Part shown: in pieces, positions 38,601-53,600 of the stretch
Numbering within the stretch: position 1 is the stretch's first letter
How the letters are laid out: each line of letters starts with the position of its first letter
From: Nectonema munidae
Lineage: Eukaryota; Nematomorpha; Nectonematoida; Nectonematidae
Direction of reading: 5' to 3'
Assembly (NCBI GenBank): GCA_030549495.1
Contig: JAUIRK010001052.1
Location: 1,178,001 to 1,242,000 of the forward strand
Length of the DNA: 64,000 nt
Position numbers and translations under genes: made by a program
The notes under the pieces: generated by a model
The model's database searches: none
The model's input: the letters and a program-made list of their open reading frames with translations, nothing else
What the model was told of the DNA's origin: nothing

Positions 38601-41600
38601 GGACTCGGACCAATCTAGTGAATAGGATTGTCTTGATGTCTGGTTTTGATAGTCTAAAACTCCGGCTTCTAATCGGATATCGAGTAGGAAAACAATCAAC
38701 CAGATAGTTTCGTTACATTTACACGCCAACTAACCCAGGAAAAGGAGGCGCCATTAAGTACTTTGATATAAAACTACCTTAAAATAAAGAAATAGCATGC
38801 GTCCCTCTTAGAATAAGCTTTGAATCCTAGTTCGCGTGCTTAGAGTTTCGCGATTTGGTTGGCTTGATGTCGTGTGCTTCTTTTTGGATTAAATGGGCAA
38901 CGATGAGTTACGAACTTTTACGACATCCCTTAAAAGTTGTTCCATATTATTCAATCGTATAATTTATTATTGTTATGCTAGAAAACTAACTAATGTCAAA
39001 ATCTGTGATGGCTTTAAATGACATTCCAAATTATTTAACGAGATGAGAACTAGGTTTTTAATCTTTTGTTTGTAAATTATTGATTTTTGTTAATTGCCGT
39101 GAGTCAATTTTTATATTTATTAAAATATTAAGCCGCTCAATTTTGTAACATAACTAAAAATTAAATAAACATTTTGAAAAAAATTTCTTATTTTAAAGCT
39201 TGACACTCTAAAAAAACTAAAAAAAACTTCATTAAAAAATATCTTTTATTTAAAAATGAAAGAATTTTAAGAAATTAACTAAATAATCAAGAAATTTTTT
39301 TTAATAACTAAAAATGGGAAAATTTTTAAGGTAAATACTTACACCAGTTATTAAAATAAGTGATTATTTTTTTTATTTAACCTTTATTAATTCATTTTTT
39401 TGGGCTCAACGTAAAATATTCGACCTGCTCAAGCGCTCCAAAAATCAAAAGTTTAAGAATCCTGGGATTTTTTATTTTATGAGATATAAAATTCCAAATT
39501 TTTGAGCCATGAACCTTTAAATTTGAACTTGAAATTCTTTCGCTTTTATAGATTATTATCTATGAATGAATCTCTGAAAATGCTTCAGTAATTTTCGTAA
39601 AATAATAATCTACATTCCTTGATTTTTTCTCAAACTTTGCTTTTACTCACAAGTACTGAAATTCTTTATCTAAATTCATCTTGGATAATTTTTTCAACGA
39701 TACGTGTTGTGAATCACAATATTATTTTTTTTTCTTTTTAGCTTAGAATTTCCTCTCAATTCCAAAATGTGTCTTTCAAGGTTTTTTTTTCTTTTCTAAA
39801 TAATATAAAAGATTTTAAACAAAAAAAATTTATAATGCAAAATTTTTACCATTCATTATTTGCACAATAACTATTAATCATTTTTGTCAAACCAATATTA
39901 TAAGATCAAATTTTCAAAGCGAGAATAAACATTTTCGACTTCACGTGAAAAATTCAGAGTTTATACCAAACCAATTTTTTCTTTTTTTAAAACAATTTTT
40001 TTCAACTGAAATTTAAAACAACGTTAACAATAAAAAAGAAAATCTCAAATTTTTTTTCCTGATAATGAAAAACAAATTTGCAAGTTAAGGATAACGTTGC
40101 ATCTAATTTTTTGAACGATATTAAGATAATTTTACAAATTTTGCGCTGACGTTCCCGAAGCAAGTTATTAATCCATCATTTACAATGTAGACTTTTTTTC
40201 AAACTCAGTAGTGAAAAGATAAAATTGTAAGTTAGTTAAAAATAAACTTACAAAAAAATTGATAATACGATTTTCATACAAGAACATGAAATAACTGCAA
40301 AGAAAAGATTTGTGTCTGAGGAAACAAATGAATATTTTTTCTATCTACATCGAAAACATTAAAAAACAATATCTAAAAGGTGCGCTCTCGCAATAACGAT
40401 CCACTATTGCCGTGACAAGCTAGTCCAAAGTTGGGATAATAAAGTTTACCGCTACTTGCTCGAAAATGCCGAGTTATTTCTTGCAATGCTTTAAATCAAA
40501 GTGTTTCCGGGGTTTAGAAAGATTTGACGAAAATATCGATACCAAACAAGTTGTACTTTCGAAAAAAATTTATTACCGGAAGGAACTGATAAAATTCTTG
40601 TAGAAAAAAAGTAAAAAAAAGTAGATTTGGTTTTGAAAAGAATGCATGAAGACTCGTGCAAAATGAAAGAGAATTGAACGTTCATAGCATTAACGCAAGT
40701 TCTGATTTCAAACTTTGTTATTCATACTTTATTTCGGGATTCAAAATCGACCATTAGCATTTTAGTCTCACAAAGATTTACTGAGTTTGATGAAATGGTG
40801 GTGACTGATCGATTGTATTTAACCTATTTGTGCATGCTATAAATTTTTCAATGTTTTGAATGTATGAATTTTTTATATATATAAAAAGTAAATGTTCAAA
40901 AAACATACATAAAGATGATAAACGAAAATGCCCATAAGTTTCGCTTTGTATCACTGTCCACTTAGCGAACTTTTTTTGCATTTTAGGAAAATGGGTTCGT
41001 GATGTTATATCCAATTTCGCGCCATATCGCCTGACATTATACCGGCTTCCAACTTTAATATACAGTGAATATATAGAAAATTTATCAAATATAAGAGTGA
41101 TATAGATAGCACTCATTAAGTGCCTAGTCTATAATTCTCGAATATTTTGATCAAAAATTCCCACATTTATACTATGTTTTCAAAAAAAATTTAAAATGTA
41201 TCACGATCTGCATAATCTTTTAGGTTATATTTGTATAACAAAAATATTTTTTATATCTTTCACACTATTTTGCTTTCTTCTTATGCGTAAATGAGAGAAA
41301 CAGGATATTTTCGTAAATTTAGATAGTTTGCAAAAGAGTTAGACCTGCTTGTTCGTGTTTCTAACTTTAGGTTTTAATTGATTATTTCTGTATTTGTAAA
41401 CTTTTGCTGTTTGAATTGTAACATTAACTTTTTTGGATGATAAAGAAGAATAAGATTGTTTATTCAAATTCACCTTTCTATTGCAATAGTATACGCTTGC
41501 ACTTTCTTTAGCGTAAAAGACGATTTACTGTCTCTGGAAGCTTCTTCCCATTGTTCATTTTTTTCTCTCAATGAGGAAAGTTCAATGGGAAATTCAAGTC

Positions 41601-44600
41601 ACTCAAACAACTCATTCAGCCCTTTTCGAAGGCATCAGATGGAGAGCTACGCGGAAGAATCTTTTAACAAGTAACAACACAGCAAACTATTCAAACGTAT
41701 TAATACGCATATTTGCCTATTCCATAGTGCTAATTCACACTCCCCCTCTATTCCTTTTAGGAAGCACAAAGAATACTCCATGAAACTTGGAATGGGTAAA
41801 GGAAGCTTAAGAGCTTGCTCGTTATTGTTTCTCCCGGATTTAATAACTAATAACTGCATCTCTTCCATATCCATTGAAAATGCTGCAATTTCCAAACCAT
41901 CCGTATCACACTTTGATTTTATTTACATGAAAGTCGTTATAAAAGTTAAAAATCTCATTAATATAAGAATGTTTCCAAACCTGCAAAATTTGAGACCTTT
42001 GTTACCAACTTTTTTAGTTAAATTTATGATTAGTTAAACGAATTTATTATCTTTATATAAATTTTAAATAAAAATTTTTGTAGTTTGCTAAGATTTTATT
42101 TTTGTAAATTTTTGATTCTTAACATTTTGTTTAAAAGCCATTTACTGTATCTATCATACTACCGTGGAAAACAAGCTCTTTAACTAGAATATAATAATAA
42201 ACGGTCTAATAATAATTCATACGATATGAGTTTTTGTCCAGAGCTTAACGCCATTCTTGTTAATATAAAGTATTGAATCATTTTTAGAATTACATTTTCA
42301 CCAGATTCATTTCCAGATCTCTTTTAAAGAAGCTTCAGCAAAGAAGAGATTTCTCCTTCTTAATTTTTTCTAAGCATAATTGGTAAGTTAATCGCTTTTA
42401 TATCCAGCATATAAATGTTCAACTCCTTAAGGACTAGTGTGTCGCGAGTTTCCCAAAAAATAAAACCGTCTCCCAAATATATAACATTTTATTGAAAAAG
42501 AGACCAGGCGATTAGCCTTTAAAATGTTGGGCCTCAAAGGGTTAATGCTTAAAAGGGTATCTCTGTAGTTAAATTAAATAAAAGCAATAGACGTAAGATT
42601 TAGTAAAAAATATTTTGGAATAAAATATCGTTATAAATACTAAAACTTTAAAATAAATATAAATGCTAGTAGAGCACGTTATTGCTTTGCTCAAACTACA
42701 GCTTGATTGGTGATTAGGCGCGAATCAAACACGTGAGTGAAGAAAAATTTTGGGGGCGAGAAAGGAATTTAGTTTGGGTTTTTAAGACTTTTTTAGATAG
42801 AACGCTCAAAAGAATTACAAAACTTCATCTGACTTTTAAAACAATAAATTTATGTAACATGAAATAAACTGGAAAAATAAGATAAAAAATGATAGTTGTT
42901 TCGTATTTTCATTGATAAGCTATCATTTTCGCCGTTCGTGTCGTACCAAGAGCAGGCATCTTTTCGTACTAGGATCGGACCAAAGACGTTTGAGTATTAA
43001 AGCCATTAAGCTAAGCGATCTCCATGTTTACATTTATGAATGGAATTTGTTTTACCGGTAATCAATATACGTTTTATTTATATTTTAAAGCTCTTTAAAT
43101 TATTTACAAAACTTCTACTCACTCTGATTAATAGCACGTGAATAAAAATACCTCAATTAATTATTATTTGCTAAATCTATGATATTAATAAAGTTCACTT
43201 TATTAAAACTATTTAAAACTTTCATTTAATTATTTTGTCTATAGAGTTTGAAACCAATAAATGGTTATGTTATTTGATTGATTAATAAAAAGTGACATCT
43301 AGCACGTGTGATGCGCTACCCAAGCACTCATCCTTACTTTAAACTTGAATAAATGTTTTAACAGCAATTGTGTAGTTTTAGAAAGTTTTGTATACGGTTA
43401 GTTGAAAACAAATACTTCGATCACACAATTCTCGTCATCATCGCCCTCAACTGCATCACAATCGCAATGGAAAGACCCAACATTCCTGCAGACACATTAG
43501 TATGCGCTAAGATATTTTCTCGAGCTGAAAGGTGAATGCTTGATTTTAGGAGCGTTGGTACCTCAAGCTATTCAACTCCATATTCTCCGTCATATTCGGT
43601 GTGGAAATGGGGATCAAGGTGATAGCAATGGGCCTAACTTGTGGCAAAAGTGCCTTTCTAAAGGATGGCTGGAACATAATGGATGCTTTTCTAGTTTTCA
43701 TCTCGTTAATTGATCTCATTCTCAGTTTGACAACCAAATTTTCGCCCAAAATTTTATCTATTCTTCGCATATTTCGTGTGTTGAGAACACTTCGTCCTTT
43801 ACGGTAACAGCATTTAAATTTCATAAAATAAGCGAACTAAATGCCCTAGAGGCCTAGAAGCTCGGTTAAGATGTTAAAAAGAAAACAGCTTATGAAGAAT
43901 TGCATAAGCCCTCATTTTAGGGTACGTCATCTAAGGAATCGTTTGCAAGCTCAGTCAATCACAATGCGATTTTTTGGAGGTCTGTCTTCGAAACATGAGG
44001 CTCCACTGTATATAGACTTTTTACTGAAATAAACCAAAAAAATGTGAAATGAACCAAAACTTCTCAAAACGTTCAAAATCTTAATTTTTTAAAAGAGATT
44101 AAAAATAATGTGTTGATTTCAATGTTTTCAATTATTTAAAATAAAAATATTTTTAAATTTTTTTTTCTAAATTGTTAAAAACATTGAAATACATTTCAAA
44201 ATTTCCAATTTCCTTGAAAAAATTAAGATCTGAAAAGTTTTGAAATGATTTCGGTTAAAATTTGTATAAATATCCCTGTAAAAAGTCCCACCAGTAATTA
44301 ATAATGAAAAGACCTCTTGCTAAAATGAGAATTTGTGGAAGTTTTTTGTAACAAGAAAGAAGATTTAAGAAAAAATTTAATCAGCAATCACCACAAATGT
44401 CATTTATATGTGATTATCATAGAAAATAATTTAAAAAATTTTTATGCAAATCAATGAATTGTATTGTTATTGTTAATGAAGTAATTTTGCGTTTATAAAT
44501 GGTTTATTTGACTACTTCATCATATGAAAAAATAACAAAATCATAATTTAAAAGAAAATCTACAAATGAAGAGTGATAAAAATACGAATATAATTTTGTA

Positions 44601-47600
44601 ATATATTTGAAGGAGAAAAAATGTTCTTCATTTAATGCAACATAAAGTACGCATTCGACTTTAATCAATTTTGATTTCATTGAATAAAAATAAAAGTAAT
44701 GAAATAAGCTAGAAAAAATCGTACCGTATACGCAAAAGACTGAATTGTAACACTTTGAGCTACATCTTTCATCCTTCCTAAGCTACATCTATAGCAAGGT
44801 TGCGCGTTTGCTAAAGATTCTCTTTTCACTCTGTTAATATTTATTATTAAAGCAAATGATCACTGTATCACGAATTTAAATTCTTGTAATTTTAAAAGTA
44901 ACTCTACATATGATGATGCCAGAGACCAAACTATAGAAAAAACGCGCTCAATTGCCACTTCCGCAAAAAAAAATTTGCAGCGAATTTTTACTTTGTTTTT
45001 CGTAAAAATGGAAAAAATTTTGACCTAGATTCTAATTGCATCTATAAAATCGTTTTATCGAAGACAGAATAGAACAATTTACTCCCAAGCTAATCAATAC
45101 AACAATCGCATTTCAGACACACCCAATAAATATCACTGCAGCCAAAACAATTTCTTTATTTTTTTTCTTGTTTTTTGTTCAATTCCTTCCCATATTAATC
45201 GAGAGATAGGACAGACAATATAGTTTGCTAATTAAGAAACATTAGTTTTGTCGAGATTTTTTATCATAAGAATTGTCCAAGTAGCAAAAATGGTTAAAAT
45301 ATGTTTATAAAAATTATCACTCTCTGATGCACAGATACTTCTTCAAACTTAGTCATTATTTAATTGCATTCTTGATTCTAAAGTTCCACGTCAAAAAGTC
45401 AGCTTCCCTGCTAGAATTTCACATCTAAGGCTCTGGATGGGGTTATGGTGTAACTCTAGAAAGGAAATTGCGGATTTTGAAATATTTAAATCGAGTTAAA
45501 AAATGAATAAACAAGAATTACAATTAGTACCCACAAAATTATTATTCAAATTTTAAAGCACTTAATATATAATTCACTTTGGAGTTAAATTTTTTTTCAA
45601 CATATTCCATATCTATGAATTTTAAATGAAGATTTGTTAAAATATTTTTTTGCATCCTCTCTTTTCTAATATAATAATGTTCCATTGAGAAAGGCGCATT
45701 CTATTTTTGAGAGTAAGATACTAATAATGTTTCTTTCATATTTTACATTTTTTAAATAAATTCTTTAATTGGATTCATATAGAAACTTTCTCTTTAACTT
45801 GGTTTTTAAAATTAGCATAATATATTTTACCTAAAATGAATTTTATATTAAAAATTTTCCTTTTAATTTAAAGGCTCAATTGCAGCTTGTCAATTAACAT
45901 TTTATTACAGGCTTGTATCATGGTAGCCATAAAGTTCATTTAATCTTATAATAACTGAAATAAATTTTGATTTTTGTACATTTTGGTCATTTTTTTTGAT
46001 GAATATTTGGATATTTTTAGAGTAATCAGTAGAGCTCCTGGCCTGAAATTGGTTGTTTCGACACTTTTATCATCTTTGCGTCCCATTGGAAACATCGTTC
46101 TAATCTGTTGCACTTTCTTCATAATTTTTGGAATTTTAGGTGTCCAGGTAAGTTTTACTTTGATTATAATTTTCATATAAATCTTTTGTGTGATTCCACT
46201 AGAACTTTTCGTATTGGATGTAAAAAATTTTGATCTATTGTTCTTTTCAAATTGTTTTCACTATGAATGAAGACTTGAAGCATGTGTTTATATGCAATAA
46301 AATTTTGGATTGCGTAAATTGAATCACACATCTTTCAATCATACAACTTATACTTAAAATATATAAAAAATAATAAAAAAACTCGTATATATCTTCATAA
46401 CTCATAACTCATAATATAGTGAAAACATAACGTTAGTGATGATGATGCTGCCTCTTTGTCAAGATGATATATTTAGAAAATATAACAAGTTTTTTTTAAT
46501 ATTGAAATCTAAAGTAACTCTAATCATTAAAAAATCGTGTTCCTCAGGCAATATAGTAGGATTAATGTCTAGTTGAAGGTAATATAAAATATTCAATCGA
46601 CTTTTTTCTTCGGACCCTATCCTCTATGTTGTTACATTTGCGGAATTCTTTTTTATTATCTTTTTTTCAACATCGGCCAACAGTTGACACCATGAAAGGT
46701 TGAAGCAAACGAAACAGCAGAATTATACCTCCATTTTACAATCAAAATTCTATCGTTGCATTCAAAATGTCATCTCTTTTCTTCTTCATATTTTTAAATT
46801 CAGTATAGTTTACGTTTTTTGAAATTCGGTTACCTCGAATTCTTTCTTTTCCTTCATATCCCATTTCATTCACACAATCTGGTAAATTGACACTTGTAAA
46901 TATAAAAACGACATGCTGAGTGAAGAATTTCATTCGAAAATTCCTATCATTTTTATAGCTACACTTTTTCCAAAGTTATCTATTTTTGTTTCAGTTGTAA
47001 CACTCGAATAAAGTTCAAAGCTTGGCATATAACCATTACCCTGATGTAAGTTTCAAACTTTATAAGTGAAACGAATTGGTTTGCCACGGATAAATTACTT
47101 GCATCCACAGCGACTATAAAACGCACTCATACTTCCTTCTTATGACAAATCACAACTCGGCTTGGTCGTCTTCACCCAAACTTTATTTTTACAATTATTG
47201 AATAAAGAAAAAAGAGCTTCATTCCAAGACTCAGGAATGGGAGCTCCGTTGAGAATGTTTTGAACTAAAACTTTTAGAATGCCAGCAACTTCATACTTGA
47301 ACATAAGCATTTATAAAGAACAAACACTAAGAATTACTTCATTTCATTTCATCAAACGCAAGAATCACTTCTTCAATAGTTACGGTAAAATTTTACTAAT
47401 AAATGTAAAAAAATTTCAACATATTTTTGATCAGAAAAATTCCCTTCAGTTATTATGATATAAAAATAATAGTAAACACAGAACATTTTACTTCAAAATT
47501 ATAGTTAATACAAACATTCTGTACAAAAATGTTACACTTTTTCCGTAATGAAGCTACCAAGAAAGTAACATCATGTTTCTTCATAAATATTAAAAAACAT

Positions 47601-50600
47601 TGAAATATTCAAAAAACGTAGCTTTTTTCATAACTTCGTGACACTTTTTTTATTAGACATTATAACACTGAAATGTACCAAAAATTTAAAAAAAATGAAT
47701 AGGATGACACAAAAAGATGCTAATAATTACAAGCTTGAACAAAAATGAACAAAATCCCAAGTTTTTGTTATAAAATTTTTCAATATATTTTAAAACATTT
47801 TATTGATTCTTAAAAAATTTAACTATGTTAACGTAAAAAACTGGTGTAAAAAAATTAATTAAATTAATACTTTTTCTAAAATTTTGAACTTTTTCTTTAA
47901 TTTTATATCAAATTTATTAAGTCTGTATCAATTTTAAAAATTTAGGTATTAAGTATAATTCTAATAAACCAAGACAAAGTATAATTAACTAATCTTATGG
48001 TGCACTAATTTGTTAAAATTACGAATAAGCTAATTAAATTGGCAAATTAACCAACAAACAAACGAATAACTTAACTATTCTGTCTTAATTCAAAATTATT
48101 CGTTCTTAAAATCGGGCCAGTATTTAATATTTCAATTTCCTATGTTTATTCTTTATATACTTTCTTGGTAGCAACATTAGTTTTATTCAGGATAGCGTTT
48201 TATGGTAGGAGTGACATGATGAGTGCGCCTTGTTATACCACTTTTTATATAACATTAAATGCAAAATAAAAGCTAGATAAAAGTATTCCATCTTTAATTC
48301 TAGACTTCTTCTTCTTCTTCTTCATCTTATCCCCTTATTGGGGTTAATTTTAGTCTACTTAATTCTAGTCTTCTTAATTCAATTAAATTTCTTATTTTGT
48401 TTAAATTAAATGTTTTAATGATATTTACTTTTTTGTGTTTTAGTTATTCAAAGGTAAATTTTATTTCTGCGCTGGACCTGATATTTCTAAAGTTAAAAAT
48501 AAGAATGATTGTTTGCTAATCCCCGACAACAGGTGGATCAATAAAAAATACAACTTTGATAACTTGGGACAAGTAAAACATTTATTCTTACTTTCATTCG
48601 TTTTTGTTCATGAATGAGGATGATGATCATGGTCATTTTGTCCACGTTAGCCTTATAATTTTTTTTAATTTGAATTTTTTTACACATTAAATACAATTAT
48701 TTAATTTTATATTAAAAACCGTATTATTCTCGTTTTTATATAGGACTCAAATATAATTATTTATCTTTTTATAAAAAAATATTTATTCACTTTTTCTGTA
48801 TATTATTTAAAATATTGCAATTTTAAAAGTGATATACTTAAGATTAATTTGCTAATATGCCAAGATAATATTACAACCGTCATGCTAAACTAAAATCTCT
48901 CTTATCAAACATTTATAAAAACGTAAGTGATCTAATTTGGTGTATTAATATTACCTGTTGATTGCTCGCTTTTCAATTTATTCTTTAATTAATCACGGGT
49001 TAAACATTGGAAAATCATTCATAATACCCCAAATTTTCAAAATAAATAATCAAATTTTGTAAGCTGTAGCTTCTCTAAACTATAAAAATAATTTACTTAA
49101 ACAGGGAAGTCCACTGAAACTTTACTACTGAGGTTAGACCAGAGCCTGGGCTACCTATTAAATTTTGGGGCACAAGCCCCCCCCCCCCCTTATAACTATT
49201 TCTCACGCCCCCCAGCTAATTTTCAAGCTCCCCTAAAAAATTTTTTCATTACCCTAAAAAAATATGTCAAACATCTAGCATTCATGATAATTTCTTTCAT
49301 GAAAGTGTAATCTGTATAGATATGGTTTGACAAATATATCATATGTTTTCTTTTCGCCTTGAAACAGATTAATCTGATAGTTTAAAAATTAGCGCCCCAA
49401 TGAAGACCTCTAAAATTTTTGCTTATCGCAGGCACTGGGTTGGACAAAATAAAAATTTTTTACCAAAAATTTAGTTAAGAATTGATTAAGACAGATGAGG
49501 AAAATTTTTAAGACTAAGTTAAAATTAGACAGAAAAATTAGGCTGAAAAATAATTAAAAAACACAAGTAATATAAAAATTAAATAAATTTAACTATACAC
49601 AAGTTTAACAATGACTAATTTCATTGCAATTAAAATTATGTTAGAAAATAATTAATCAGGTTTGTAAAAATATCATTTCAAACGGAGTAAAAGGGCGTAT
49701 TAGCTATTCCCTTCTCTCCATCGGAGGCCCTTATGGTCAATTAAAAGTCTATATCTAATTAACTTTTATCATAGTTAATTCATTATTTCCAAGTATAATT
49801 TTTTTTAATTCTTGTCATCTAAATACATCATTTTAATTCTATTTATCTAATGTCTTTTATCTGATGCAATATCTCTAAATAGATCTTGCAAAAATGAAAA
49901 CGCTTTCTTCATTTTTAATTCTGTACTTTCACTTTCCCTGTGACTTTTTTAAAATATTTTTATTTTCTTTACAACAAATATGTTGGTAACCGCAATTATC
50001 TTTTCAAAGGCAATCATGGCTCTCTTTGTTTTATCTTCAAAAGATGGCTGGGTCAGTATTATGCATTCTGGCTTAGATGCTGTTGGAGTGGATGAGCAGG
50101 TATACTTCCTTACCATAAGTAGTTGTAAAAAAATGCAAAGGTTTAGGGCGACATTTACGTCACAACTATAAAAGAAAAAATTTCTTAAGAAAAAATCTCC
50201 AAAGAAAAAGCCGTCATAACTCACTAACTACGCAACTAAATAAATTTATGTTTGTTATTTTCTTAGTTAATTCTTACATAGTTCGTTGGGGAATTATTTA
50301 CTAAGGCGATTTTTTCCTAAAAGGATTTTTCCTTAAGAGAAGTTTTTTCTAAATGGTTTTTGTCCTTAAGGATTCGTCCATACGGGGATTTTTCCTCTTC
50401 AACTATGCAACAGAACGCGGTTGCCACTCATTGGACAATTTTTAAAACTATTGTTATCACTTTCATTGTATACTCCTAAAAATGAAAAAAGAGTCTTGGT
50501 ATTTCTAAAATGTGACTAAATATTCTATATATTTTTTAACTAAATAAAATTTTATATATAAAAATAAAAAATGGCAAAAAGTTTTGACTGAAAAAAGTAT

Positions 50601-53600
50601 GCTTTTACATAATTATCTTTGAGGTTAGCACTGCATAATTGTATTTTAAAGATTTGATGGAAGGGCTCGATGAATGGGAAAAATGATATGAAGGGAGTGA
50701 TAGCTCATTGGCTTAATGAATATCTATCATTAAATGTAGTCAATTAATTCAACTCCAATGATTCCTAATTTACTACTCATATAGATTAATATAAACAGTG
50801 CAAAGTGTGCCTTTTTGATGAAAACACTCCACGGTAGCTTTACCTTTAAGAAGACAGAAATAAACAAATAAAGGAATATAATCAATAATTCAATCAAACT
50901 AAAAACGAGTAGCGCAATTTAAATAGAAAGACTTAATTTTTAAATATTTATCACGATTTAAAGAATTGTGAAGTTAGAGCCTCAAGCTATAAATTGTTAG
51001 TTTTGTGCTTACAACACTCAAAAACCAAAGGAAATTTACAACAAATATACAAACATATCCCTTATTATATACAAAAATAGAAGTGAGTGGTGCTGAAGCA
51101 TATCTGTTAATAAGGTAATACAGTAGAAAGAATAATTTATTAACAGAAAATTAAAAAATATTAGCAAATTTTCGGATTAAAAATCCTTCAATAGGCGAAA
51201 AAGAAGATTTATTAAAAAAAATAATAGAAAATAATTACACATTCACAATTAGATGAATTATAAAAACATACAAGAAAAGAAGATTTTCGGAAAAAAGATG
51301 CCAAAAGGTCATGAAAATGGGCATCGAAAGGTGATGATTTAGATTCAATTCTAATGCCTATCTTCAATTTTAGCTTTTTTTTGAATGACAGGAAATAAAA
51401 TTGATAAAAATTGGAGGCTTTTAAGATGTCAACAACAACTTTACTGAATGTAGTTTTACGTTTGAAGTATGGCATATGCTGAGCATCATTAGATCTAGTA
51501 AAATGAGTATGCACAGTTCTATTTGGAAAGTACAATTAAAATACTTCTAAACTACAGTATTTGGAAATGAAAATATATAATAGGATTTTCAAGTAGAAAG
51601 AATAATTTATTAAGAGAAATTAAAAGGTAATCTTTTACTATACGTTTACGTCAATCAAAAAATTTGTGAAGCACTGATTGACTCTTTGAGTGTCAGTCAT
51701 CATTAAGTGCAGACAAATAAAAAGGCACGTCACGCATAAAACTTATTCACATTGTATTTATGTACATTTCAACATCATTTTGATGGCTCTATTTTTGTAA
51801 GTTATAGAAGAGCTATCGAAATATTATGGTGTAAAATATATATGAAATGGATTTGATGCATTGCAGCAATTACTTGTACAATTCAATGTTTGAACATTGG
51901 CAAAAGATAAAATCAATAAACAGTTGTACTTTTTAAAATTTTTCCTTATTCATTTCAACATTTCTATTTTATTTATTGTGATAAATTTTGATTATATGAC
52001 TTTATATACGTATGACACTGGCGGATCCAGAGGGGGCACCTGGGCCTAAACCCCCTTCTTATGAAGAATGGCTTCAGAAATTCCCATTACTGATTTTGCT
52101 CTTTCGTAAAGCATCTAGACTTCTATGGTAGTATTTTACTTGTATTTTTTAAAGTTGGCCGCTCAATGGTCAATTTCTGGATCCACCACTGACGTATGGC
52201 CATTGGGTCATGTGCTACAATGAAGTGTGATGAATTGAATTTCCTTTGGATTTGTTTTGCAATTGATTTTCTCTTCAAATTAGGCTAATTCGAGATTTTT
52301 CACTTTAATAAAAAGATGACTTCATTCACTTTACTTCTTGAATTCTGTATCTTAAAATTTTTATGATTAAGCCTAGAGAAAACTACAATGAATGGATCCT
52401 ACTCTACTTCATATCTTTCTTACTGATCGTCGGCTTCTTTGTTCTGAATATGTTTGTGGGTGTGGTTGTCGAAAATTTTCATAAATGCCAAGAAGATTTG
52501 GAAAGAGAGGAGCAAGCGTTGAAACTCGCTAAGCAGATCAAGAAAGCAGAAAGCAGCCACAAAAAACGCAAAATGCTAAAGGCTATAGGTCTCTCATTTG
52601 AAATAGATATCTTCTTTATTTATTGACTTTCAAATTGCTAAGCTTTGATATTATATTTTTTGTGCGTAACAATAAATACGTTTAACTTTAATAAGCTTCT
52701 GACTCCGTATAAACGTATATATAAAATTATTATACCATACCTTCGTTTTGATAAGTTAAAATAGTTCATTACAATACAACATGCCAATTTTGTACATATA
52801 TCAGCTTTTGATTCTTTTATTTTTTTGATAAATCTTCAAATATATTTTTTTGCTTTGACAGATACCCGATAATGTAACTATTATTTTCAAATGTAAGTTT
52901 TGTACAAAACGAGTTAGAGTTAGGATCTGATGTAGCTTGTACTCTTGTCACAAAAACAACTTTTACTGTAGCACCAAATCTGCAAACTAAAATCAAGCTT
53001 AACAGAATGCGAAACAACGAAAAATCCACACACCATTTTACAAATTAAATCTAAAACAAAACTAACAAAGAAATGTAAGACATGATATAATTGTGGGTCA
53101 GGTAGAAAATATATAAAATGTAGTATTTTCATTTCTCCATCTCATTCAATTATATGTATTATTTTTATAAAAATTTTTAAACTTATTATAGAGACAAATT
53201 TTTAAAAAAACGCACCAGACTTTTTACAATATCACACGCTATTTCAGGGCTTCAAAATTTGAATAAGAAACAGAGCTCAATCTCGCAGAAAAGGAGAGTG
53301 CTATACAATCTCGTTACCAGCAAATACTTCGATTTACTCATAACGATTGTCATCAGTGCTAATGCTGTTTCCATGGCTATGGAATTTTACATGATGCCAA
53401 AAGTACACGATTATACATTTTTGCTTCCACTTTAAGTTCGTCCTTTTGCGCTTTGTGTTCGCCTTTTTTACTTTAAGCTCGCTCTACACCTTAGGATCAT
53501 TTCTTTTCACCATAAAGATGTCTTCATTTATTTAAATTCGTCCTTTTACACTTTAAGTTCTGCTAATTTTACTTCAAGCTCGTTCTTTTACACTTCAAGA

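Larger units (their letters stand above)
35438..41511 (+). other. Large II-III linker intron region with candidate exons
   Basis: Holds SINE-A (35626-35755), a Tigger-like end (35917-35995), the second 203-bp unit, candidate exons at 36067 and 38423, and dispersed repeat R copy 1 (40379-41060). A less AT-rich anonymous stretch lies at about 38500-38950. The 39000-40300 part is very AT-rich with nothing recognised. At least one channel exon must be hidden here. Confidence 0.6.
41903..43364 (+). other. Intron with degenerate MITE and tRNA-like sequence
   Basis: Elements at 42421-42545 and 42935-43022; nothing else recognised. No segment matching the missing domain III pre-S1 block was found. 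Confidence 0.6.
50100..52371 (+). other. Intron with SINE fragment, direct repeats and hAT element
   Basis: Holds the SINE-B tail fragment (50804-50850), direct repeats near 51122 and 51592, and the hAT element (52016-52191). A minus-strand 107-codon frame at 51212-51535 is not recognised. Confidence 0.6.

Noticed and set aside
41571-41783. Alternative plus-strand frame over the Ser-rich linker exon
   Set aside because: Runs through the splice donor and intron; a shadow of the exon pair 41512-41670 and 41761-41902.
51212-51535. 107-codon minus-strand frame
   Set aside because: Composition follows the AT-rich DNA and no family is recognisable; kept only as a note on the flanking repeats.
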